Part shown: positions 1 to 5,090 of the stretch, piece after piece
Layout: the number at the start of each line of letters is the position of its first letter
Position numbering within the stretch: position 1 is the first letter of the stretch
Assembly (NCBI GenBank): GCA_018667995.1
Contig: JABIQT010000547.1
Coordinates: 1-5,090, forward strand
Length of the DNA: 5,090 nucleotides
Source of the DNA: Candidatus Latescibacterota bacterium
GTDB lineage: Bacteria > JAAXHH01 > JABIQT01
Direction: 5' to 3'
Notes under the pieces: generated by a model
What the model was told of the DNA's origin: nothing
Databases searched by the model: none
What the model saw: only the letters and a program-made list of their open reading frames with translations
Program-made: the position numbers and the translations under genes

Positions 1-30
1 CAGCTCAAATACGATTCCAAATCTCGACAT
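1..30 (-). CDS. DUF5989/SxtK-like small membrane protein, N-terminal fragment (cut by window edge)
   Basis: Only the first ten codons are in the window, reading MSRFGIVFEL from an ATG at 30-28, and the frame is still open at base 1. A strong Shine-Dalgarno (complement of 37-43) lies six bases before the ATG, which supports a real start. From memory, the DUF5989/SxtK family has about 50 residues, opens with a motif like M-S-R-x-G-I-V-x-E-L and continues into a basic stretch and one membrane helix. Genes of this family commonly follow directly after an sxtJ-type gene, as here. The biochemical role is unknown. The identification rests on the short N-terminal motif plus position, so the family call is moderate although the start itself is well supported. 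The next 120 or so bases to the left would settle it. Confidence 0.62.
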   Translation of the reverse strand, partial: MSRFGIVFEL

Positions 31-36
31 GTCATT

Positions 37-43
37 CTCCTTA
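37..43 (-). promoter_or_regulatory. Shine-Dalgarno site for the SxtK-like gene
   Basis: Read on the minus strand this is TAAGGAG, followed by six bases and then the ATG at 30-28. It is one of the strongest ribosome-binding sites in the window and is the main reason to call the ten-codon fragment at the left edge a gene start. Confidence 0.7.
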
Positions 44-106
44 GGTTAAGATTGTATGTTACTAAAATGATCCTTGACGTGAATGTTTTACCTACAGAAT
101 TCCTAT

Positions 107-502
107 TTAGAACAACTGCTCGTACCTCTTGAGTTCAAGCGTCTCAGGGGTACGCCGAGACCAGTACGACGGTGATTCCTTTTCGATACGAACGTTCAGA
201 AAGTCTTTGCCGAAAAGGCGCATTACGAGACCGATTGGCGTGAAAAGAACGAAGAAGCTGACCCCCATGATAAGTCTAGTGTTGAACCAGGCCAGGGCGT
301 GGGCGAAGGTCATCCACCCTATGAACAACGGTTTCAATACGGGACGAATGAAGAGACCGGTTACCAGAAAGAACGCCGATCCTCCCGTGAACCACATCCA
401 CAGATCGGACTCCCTGTAGATCGCGTATCCTGCTATTAGGGCCGTCAAGATGGCAAAGGTAATGCCGAATTTCCTGACTTCCTGCGGGCTTGCGTTTATC
501 AT
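107..502 (-). CDS. SxtJ-family small integral membrane protein
   Basis: This complete 131-residue protein matches the SxtJ family in length and pattern. It has a short N-terminal stretch with R-K-F-G (10-13) and hydrophobic segments at about 12-28, 36-52 and 77-97. It also has R-P-x-x-K-P-L and a Trp (53-63), T-P-I-G (88-91), M-R-L-F-G-K-D (94-100), S-Y-W (112-114) and a charged C-terminal tail. The family is named after a gene in the cyanobacterial saxitoxin cluster, where it follows the carbamoyltransferase sxtI. Its molecular function is not known. It may be a membrane partner or anchor for carbamoylation, which is inference from gene neighbourhood. The start is ATG at 502, seven bases after an AAGGAG site. 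The gene begins 18 bases after the acyltransferase stop, so the two are probably co-transcribed. The overlapping plus-strand frames look like antisense shadows. Confidence 0.87.
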   Translation of the reverse strand: MINASPQEVRKFGITFAILTALIAGYAIYRESDLWMWFTGGSAFFLVTGLFIRPVLKPLFIGWMTFAHALAWFNTRLIMGVSFFVLFTPIGLVMRLFGKDFLNVRIEKESPSYWSRRTPETLELKRYEQLF

Positions 503-509
503 AGCTGTT

Positions 510-517
510 CTCCTTTT
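510..517 (-). promoter_or_regulatory. Shine-Dalgarno site for the SxtJ-family gene
   Basis: Read on the minus strand this is AAAAGGAG, seven bases before the ATG at 502-500. It lies wholly within the 18-base gap after the acyltransferase stop codon. This fixes the start and suggests independent, efficient translation initiation on a shared transcript. Confidence 0.7.
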
Positions 518-520
518 GAC

Positions 521-1816
521 TTACACCTGGTTGGTTACGGAAACGGATTTACTAAGGTCTTTTTCCTTACTTGCCGACGTCCTGAACGTTACAAAGTCCC
601 ATAAAGTCTGTGGCCAGTTCTGGCGCATACAAGGTCTCTCTACGAGCAAAAAGTAGATCGCTGAAAATACCAGGATTACTGGTACGACCAACACAATTTG
701 AAAAACAAGATTGAGGAAGTACTCGGTGGTGGGGACGAACCCGCCGGTGTACTCAATCATGATGCTGATGATTTTATTGTGAAAAAGATAGAGCGTGTAC
801 GACATGCCGCCAATGGTCGTCACCCAAACATTACTCAGAATCTTGCTCGTTAGTACACCGCGAAGGACGCCACAGTAATAGAAAAGAAACATGAAAACAG
901 GATAGCCGAATATATCGAGGACGGGAGCCTTTCCCGCTGTGGAGATGGCATCCGACCACTCTGGAGTAATCCAGATCACAATCATCACTGGCCAGCCAAC
1001 AAATGTGACAATATCCCATTTCCAGTGCCTCTCAAGCTTGGTCTTCCAGTCGTTCAGATAAATGTCGGCCAGCAGAAAACCCATCATGAAGAAATGCAGG
1101 AACCGGACAATGGAGAGGTAAAGCCGATCACCCTCCGCAATGTTCAACCAGGAATAGGTGTTGGCTACAATAGCGATGGCCAACATTAAACCACGTCGTA
1201 TTGTCACATTCTTTATCCGAAACATCAGAGCAAATAGCGGCACAAGGAGGTAGAACTGGACCTCAACTTCGAGCGACCACGCCACGTTGTTTATCAGGCT
1301 GTGTTCGCTGAACGTCAAGTTGTGCATGTAGAGAAGACTCGCCCCGAGATGAGGCAGAAGCTCCGAAATGGTACCTCTGTTGCCGAGCACCATGAGAATG
1401 AAGACAAGCACAAGACAGACTAGGTAAGGAGGTTCAATCCGCGTGAGCCGACGGATGTAATAGTTACGCAGCTTGATGGGACGGCCCTTCTGTACAGATG
1501 CAATGAACGGACAGGCAAGAATAAACCCGCTAATCAAGAAGAAAAGTTCAACCGCATGCCAACTGATCTGGAAGAAAGCCGACAACAAAGAATCCGTATC
1601 CGGGAATGGATATGTCTCTGAATACTTGATGTTCAGATTGATAGCCATATGGATCAGGATGACCATGAAAATACCGTACGTGCGAACGCCTTCAAACTCC
1701 GGAATGATCTTTCCACCGCTGGTAACCCTTGAAAAACGGGCCAGGAGCCGCTCGGATGGGGAGAGGACAGGCGTAGTCTGAGTTTCGCTTGCTTCTTTGA
1801 TTTCTGACTGCGTCAT
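521..1816 (-). CDS. Acyltransferase-3 family membrane O-acyltransferase (OafA/YrhL type)
   Basis: This complete 431-residue polytopic membrane protein has the hallmarks of the acyltransferase-3 family, which transfers acyl groups (often acetyl from acetyl-CoA) to hydroxyls of sugars and other surface or secondary metabolites. A cytosolic tail of about 40 residues comes before the first helix. The R-x10-H motif is exact (R45 and H56; the His is the presumed catalytic residue). Others are F-F-L-I-S-G-F (92-98), an R-R-L-T-R loop (122-126), W-S-L-E-V-E-V-Q-F-Y (180-189), S-Y-T-L-Y-L-F-H (339-346) and V-E-R-P (392-395). Around ten hydrophobic segments are visible. The length fits a stand-alone enzyme, with no C-terminal SGNH domain of the kind seen in OafA. 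The ATG at 1816 has only a weak AGAGAA-like ribosome site. The gene sits between the carbamoyltransferase and the sxtJ-type gene, so its acceptor is probably the same product. Acceptor and acyl donor cannot be told from sequence. Confidence 0.92.
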   Translation of the reverse strand: MTQSEIKEASETQTTPVLSPSERLLARFSRVTSGGKIIPEFEGVRTYGIFMVILIHMAINLNIKYSETYPFPDTDSLLSAFFQISWHAVELFFLISGFILACPFIASVQKGRPIKLRNYYIRRLTRIEPPYLVCLVLVFILMVLGNRGTISELLPHLGASLLYMHNLTFSEHSLINNVAWSLEVEVQFYLLVPLFALMFRIKNVTIRRGLMLAIAIVANTYSWLNIAEGDRLYLSIVRFLHFFMMGFLLADIYLNDWKTKLERHWKWDIVTFVGWPVMIVIWITPEWSDAISTAGKAPVLDIFGYPVFMFLFYYCGVLRGVLTSKILSNVWVTTIGGMSYTLYLFHNKIISIMIEYTGGFVPTTEYFLNLVFQIVLVVPVILVFSAIYFLLVERPCMRQNWPQTLWDFVTFRTSASKEKDLSKSVSVTNQV

Positions 1817-1855
1817 AAATAAATGTTCTCTGTCAGCTTACCAGGTTATTGGTGC

Positions 1856-1886
1856 GCCCGGCACAGCTTTGTATGCGGTGCCGGGC
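1856..1886. terminator. Strong intergenic hairpin, terminator-like but without a T-tract
   Basis: A perfect 9-bp G+C-rich inverted repeat (GCCCGGCAC at 1856-1864 and GTGCCGGGC at 1878-1886) encloses a 13-base loop. Two further G-C pairs are possible inside the loop after one mismatch. It lies 18 bases after the carbamoyltransferase stop and about 40 bases before the acyltransferase start, in the 88-base gap. No T-run follows on either strand, so a classical intrinsic terminator is not supported. It could instead attenuate transcription, protect the 3' end of the upstream message after processing, or adjust the expression ratio of the two genes. The structure is seen in the sequence; the role is inferred. 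Confidence 0.5.
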
Positions 1887-1904
1887 TAGAGATGTTCCCC
1901 ATCG

Positions 1905-3725
1905 TCAATCGAGCTCGAATTCCTTCTTCCAATCGATATCGTCCTGCAACTCGGTCTGTTCCTTCTTATCGATGATGTAATTGCCAAGTACGAGATAGTC
2001 CATATGGGTCCGCATGAGGCAGGTATAGGCTTCTTCCAGGCGACACACGATCGGTTCTCCGCGCAGGTTGAAGGAAGTATTGATGACTATGGGCACACCT
2101 GTCCGCTTTTCCACCTCGCTGATGAGATCGTAGTATAGTGGATTGGTTTCCCTGTCCACAGTCTGCACACGGGCAGAATAATCTACGTGCGTAACGGCAG
2201 GAATCACGGATCGCGGCACGTTCAGTTTTTCGATGCCGAACAGCTTGTCTTGCTCCTCGGTCATGGGTATCCGCTTGTCCTCCTTCACAGGAGCCACCAA
2301 CAGCATATAGGGACTATCACTGTCCATCTCGAAGTACTCCGATACCTTTTCCCGCAGTATCGATGGCGCGAAAGGGCGGAACGATTCACGGAATTTGATC
2401 TTCAGATTCATGGTAGCCTGCATTTCAGCGGACCGTGCGTCACCGATGATGCTCCTTCCACCGAGCGCTCTGGGCCCAAATTCCATCTTCCCCTGGAACC
2501 ACCCTATCACGTTTTCTGTAGCGATCAACTCAGCCACATCTGACGCCAGTTCTCCAGGCGCGGCTTTCCTATAGGGAATGCTGTTCTCTGTGAGATAGCT
2601 CTCTATCTGGTCGTCGGAGTATTCAGGACCGAGGAAAGATCCCTTCTGGAAGTCCCGCTTGCCATCTGCCTGGCGTTCGTTGCCCAAGTACTGATGCCAC
2701 GTGAACATAGCTGCTCCAAGGGCTCCACCAGCATCTCCCGCAGCCGGCTGGATCCAGATATCATCAAAGGGACCTTCCCGCAGAACACGTCCGTTGCCCA
2801 CACAGTTGAGAGCCACACCGCCAGCCATTACGAGGTACTTCTGCCCCGTTTCCTTGTGTACGTGGTTGGCCATGCGAAGCATGATCTCTTCCGTTACATC
2901 CTGAAGAGACCTGGTAATGTCCATCTCGCGCTGCGTAACCTCCGAATCCATTGTCTTAGCGGGCGCACCAAAGAGATCTGCAAACGCATCGTTTGTCATG
3001 GTGAGTCCCTTGCAATACTCGAAGTACTTCATGTTCATCTTGAACGATCCGTCTTCCTTCAGATCGATCAGCTCGTTCATGATCAGGTCTACATACTTCG
3101 GCTCACCATACGGTGCCAGCCCCATGACCTTGTATTCTCCCGAGTTGACTTTGAAACCGGTGTAGTACGTAAAGGCGGAATAGAGCAGCCCCAAAGAATG
3201 TGGAAACTCCATTTCTCCCATAATCTCTATATGATTGCCCTTGCCCACGCCATAGGTGGTCGTGGCCCACTCGCCGACACCGTCCACCGTTAGAAACGCC
3301 GCTTCCTGATAGGGGGAGGGAAAGAATGCGGACGCTGCGTGCGATTCGTGGTGTTCTGTGAACAACAGCTTGCTGTCGTAGCCATCCAGGTCCTTGCGAA
3401 TTGAATCGGGGATCCACAGTTTTTCCTTCAACCAAAGGGGCACAGCCATCAGGTAGGAACGAATGCCGAGGGGGGCATATGCCAGATAAGTCTGGAGGAT
3501 CCGTTCAAACTTGATCAGTGGCTTGTCGTAGAAGGCGACATAGTCAAGTTCTGCTGGTGTGATACCCGCTTCTTCCATGCAGAAAGCAATGGCCTCGCTT
3601 GGAAAGTTGGAGTCGTGCTTCTTACGGGTAAATCGCTCTTCCTGAGCTGCAGCAACTATCTCGCCGTCCTGAATCAGAGTCGCCGCAGAATCATGGTAGT
3701 AACAGGAAATTCCAAGAATGTTCAT
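1905..3725 (-). CDS. NodU/CmcH/TobZ-family O-carbamoyltransferase
   Basis: This complete 606-residue cytosolic enzyme has the normal length for the family. It is predicted to use carbamoyl phosphate and ATP, via a carbamoyl-adenylate intermediate, to place a carbamoyl group on a hydroxyl of a sugar or other metabolite. The N-terminal Kae1-like domain shows G-I-S-C-Y-Y-H-D-S-A-A (5-15), Q-E-E-R-F (28-32), H-H-E-S-H-A (125-130), V-D-G (147-149), a S-G-E-Y-K-V-M-G-L-A-P-Y-G stretch (195-207), G-G-V-A-L-N (302-307) and A-A-G-D-A-G-G-A (328-335). By comparison with TobZ, H125, H129 and D331 should bind the metal. The C-terminal domain shows F-G-P-R-A-L-G-G-R-S (416-425), F-R-P-F-A-P-S (449-455) and I-N-T-S-F-N (548-553). 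The ATG at 3725 is seven bases after GGAG. All key residues seem present, so it should be active. The acceptor is unknown. The nearby sxtJ/sxtK-type genes match the sxtI neighbourhood. Confidence 0.95.
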   Translation of the reverse strand: MNILGISCYYHDSAATLIQDGEIVAAAQEERFTRKKHDSNFPSEAIAFCMEEAGITPAELDYVAFYDKPLIKFERILQTYLAYAPLGIRSYLMAVPLWLKEKLWIPDSIRKDLDGYDSKLLFTEHHESHAASAFFPSPYQEAAFLTVDGVGEWATTTYGVGKGNHIEIMGEMEFPHSLGLLYSAFTYYTGFKVNSGEYKVMGLAPYGEPKYVDLIMNELIDLKEDGSFKMNMKYFEYCKGLTMTNDAFADLFGAPAKTMDSEVTQREMDITRSLQDVTEEIMLRMANHVHKETGQKYLVMAGGVALNCVGNGRVLREGPFDDIWIQPAAGDAGGALGAAMFTWHQYLGNERQADGKRDFQKGSFLGPEYSDDQIESYLTENSIPYRKAAPGELASDVAELIATENVIGWFQGKMEFGPRALGGRSIIGDARSAEMQATMNLKIKFRESFRPFAPSILREKVSEYFEMDSDSPYMLLVAPVKEDKRIPMTEEQDKLFGIEKLNVPRSVIPAVTHVDYSARVQTVDRETNPLYYDLISEVEKRTGVPIVINTSFNLRGEPIVCRLEEAYTCLMRTHMDYLVLGNYIIDKKEQTELQDDIDWKKEFELD

Positions 3726-3773
3726 TTTCTTACTCCGTTTAGGTGTGATGACTTGTTCGTTTTATTTCTCTAT

Positions 3774-3787
3774 CCAGGATGTCCTGG
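3774..3787. repeat. Short palindrome in the gap before the carbamoyltransferase gene
   Basis: CCAGGA and TCCTGG form a perfect 6-bp inverted repeat separated by two bases, in the 86-base gap between the first two genes. As RNA it would fold as a 5-bp stem with a four-base loop. No T-tract follows. It may be a protein-binding half-site pair or a weak hairpin, but a repeat this short can occur by chance. Confidence 0.35.
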
Positions 3788-3811
3788 TGAAATGAGCGTG
3801 TCCTCAACAGA

Positions 3812-5090
3812 TCAAGCAGCAGGAATACCGAAGTCCGCTCTCTGGCTCGAGGCAGCCTCTGCAGGCAGCTGCTCAAGTGATATCTTCGTTCTCATTATCT
3901 CAATCCCATAGCGGTCGGCAATTTCGTTGAGGCGACGCAATACCTCTGGACTGATCGTCTCCCTGGGAATCAGGATTTGGTCGATCTTGTGTTTGTTCAG
4001 CAATCGTGACAGCTTCCAATGTCCGTAAACCGGCAGACCCTCAAGCCGCTTGCCTTCGAGACTTGGTGTCTCATCTATAAATCCTATGGGTGACAGATCC
4101 AACGAATCGTCGTTCATGATGTGACGCAGAGTCAAGAGACCCAGGTTGTCAGCCCCGTAAATGATAACCGACCTTCCTTCCCGATCACGTGTATCTTTTC
4201 TAAACAGATGGGTCAACACGTAGAAGGACATGCGCGTACCTGCCACAGCCGAAAGGAGGAAGTAAAAATCGAGAATGAAGACCGCGAACGGATAGGGATT
4301 TGGCTGAGTCATGATAATGACAGCAGGCAGGGCTACAGCGGCAGCCACGTTACGCGCAATCACCAGAATATCGCCAATGCCCAAGTATCGGTACGACGCA
4401 TTGTACAGCCCGGCGAAATACAGCACGAGCATCTGAGCACTGCAGGTGATAGCCAGGTTGTACAGGAAGGATGCTTGTAGCAGCAGCGTCTCATCTCTGT
4501 AGGCCAGGAAATGCGCCGCCGTAAACGCCCCGGCACTATAACACAGGTCAAGGATTCCTTTGAGCAGGCGCCGGTTAATGACGGGCCACTCGTATAGTGG
4601 AAGAAGAATACCGTTTCGGAGAATAGCCATCTCCTTGTACCGGAGTTGACGGATTCCTATGACGGCGATGCAAGCTACAATCACCAGTAGAACGCCCGAG
4701 TTGACGTCGTTAAAGAAGGTAAACGAGAGGGCGCCAATACCGAAAAGACAGGATACGAGATAAAGCACTAGAACCGCGTGCCTGTGGCGCAGCCCCATTG
4801 AGAGCAACTGGTGATGGATATGCTTTCGATCCGGCAGAAACATGCCGTGCAGCTTCCCCGCCAGAGAGCCTGCTTTCTCCTGTTGGTCCGGCAGGAGGGA
4901 AGCCAGGAATCTACGGGTCATCGCCAGAATCGTATCCATTATGGGTAGCCCAAGCGCCAGGATTGGCACGAGGATGGCGAAGATTGTGGAGCCCTTAGTG
5001 GAGCTCTGCATGGCCAGAGTCGCCAACGCGAAGCCAATGAACAGACTGCCGGAATCACCAAGGAATATCCTGGCGGGATTGAAATTATAC
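3812..5090 (-). CDS. WecA/MraY-type polyprenyl-phosphate sugar-1-phosphate transferase fused to a FlaA1/CapD-like membrane and Rossmann domain (5' end missing)
   Basis: The frame runs to the right edge; 425 residues are visible (numbered from the edge) and the true start lies outside. An internal TTG at 5026 should not be taken as the start, because family motifs lie upstream of it. Residues 1-21 hold N-P-A-R-I-F-L-G-D-S-G-S, followed by L-P-I-M-D (48-52) and D-R-K-H-I-H-H (87-93). These are signatures of WecA/TagO-type enzymes that link a sugar-1-phosphate from a UDP-sugar to undecaprenyl phosphate. Two helices follow (about 106-146), then a new four-helix region (about 173-283) and a cytosolic Rossmann-like domain with V-I-I-Y-G-A-D-N-L-G (308-317) and G-F-I-D-E (336-340). 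The latter two resemble the N-terminal half of FlaA1/CapD dehydratases and WbaP-type transferases. The dehydratase or transferase domain that usually follows is absent. The role is initiation of a surface glycan. It is probably the first of the visible genes in one transcription unit. Confidence 0.9.
   Translation of the reverse strand, partial: YNFNPARIFLGDSGSLFIGFALATLAMQSSTKGSTIFAILVPILALGLPIMDTILAMTRRFLASLLPDQQEKAGSLAGKLHGMFLPDRKHIHHQLLSMGLRHRHAVLVLYLVSCLFGIGALSFTFFNDVNSGVLLVIVACIAVIGIRQLRYKEMAILRNGILLPLYEWPVINRRLLKGILDLCYSAGAFTAAHFLAYRDETLLLQASFLYNLAITCSAQMLVLYFAGLYNASYRYLGIGDILVIARNVAAAVALPAVIIMTQPNPYPFAVFILDFYFLLSAVAGTRMSFYVLTHLFRKDTRDREGRSVIIYGADNLGLLTLRHIMNDDSLDLSPIGFIDETPSLEGKRLEGLPVYGHWKLSRLLNKHKIDQILIPRETISPEVLRRLNEIADRYGIEIMRTKISLEQLPAEAASSQRADFGIPAA

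Noticed and set aside
74-79. TTGACG on the plus strand, like a -35 box
   Set aside because: No matching -10 box is found at 16-18 bases, and it would point into sequence with only antisense frames.
51-83. Possible promoter boxes before the SxtK-like gene (minus-strand TACAAT at 56-51 with TTCACG at 83-78)
   Set aside because: The spacer is 21 bases, too long for a standard sigma-70 promoter, and the flanking genes look co-transcribed.
129-419. Plus-strand frame of 96 codons opposite the SxtJ-family gene
   Set aside because: It is antisense to a protein with a clear family pattern. Its translation is rich in Arg, Lys and Pro without domain features, as expected from a shadow frame.
2694-3293. 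Long plus-strand open frame of 199 codons opposite the carbamoyltransferase
   Set aside because: It lies wholly antisense to a gene with complete family motifs, shows no recognisable domain, and is best explained as a shadow of the opposite coding strand.
1-3725. Saxitoxin biosynthesis cluster
   Set aside because: Only the generic carbamoylation trio is shared. No polyketide-like starter enzyme, amidinotransferase or Rieske oxygenase is visible, and the neighbour is a polysaccharide initiase.
3812-5026. Start of the initiase gene at the TTG at 5026
   Set aside because: The frame stays open upstream to the window edge and encodes the conserved N-P-A-R-I-F-L-G-D-S-G-S motif, so the true start lies beyond base 5090.

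Overview
This window is a bacterial cell-surface glycan or secondary-metabolite decoration locus. All five genes lie on the minus strand, so the order of transcription runs from the right edge to the left edge. The by-eye base composition is close to half G+C, the genes are tightly packed, and clear Shine-Dalgarno sites precede several of them. No rRNA, tRNA, mobile element, CRISPR array or replication signal is visible. The taxon cannot be fixed from this sequence. The gene content fits an environmental, probably Gram-negative bacterium with a polyprenyl-phosphate-dependent polysaccharide pathway.

Layout in order of transcription. (1) 5090-3812: the C-terminal part of a WecA/MraY-type polyprenyl-phosphate sugar-1-phosphate transferase, cut by the right edge. 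It is fused to a second four-helix membrane region and a cytosolic Rossmann-like nucleotide-binding domain of the FlaA1/CapD/WbaP N-terminal type. (2) 3725-1905: a full-length NodU/CmcH/TobZ-family O-carbamoyltransferase. (3) 1816-521: an integral-membrane acyltransferase-3 (OafA/YrhL-type) O-acyltransferase. (4) 502-107: a small SxtJ-family membrane protein. (5) 30-1: the first ten codons of a DUF5989/SxtK-like small membrane protein, cut by the left edge.

The carbamoyltransferase, SxtJ and SxtK-like genes match the sxtI-sxtJ-sxtK order of the saxitoxin cluster, a module that also occurs in many non-toxin loci. Here an O-acyltransferase gene sits inside that trio. I infer that the first gene starts a glycan on a lipid carrier (or once did), and that the later genes add carbamoyl and acyl groups to hydroxyls of the product. 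The two small membrane proteins may support carbamoylation at the membrane, but their function is not established. There is no reason to infer saxitoxin production.

The intergenic gaps are short: 86, 88, 18 and 76 bases. Two hold inverted repeats: a strong 9-bp stem between genes 2 and 3, and a short palindrome between genes 1 and 2. No stretch over 300 bases lacks a gene.
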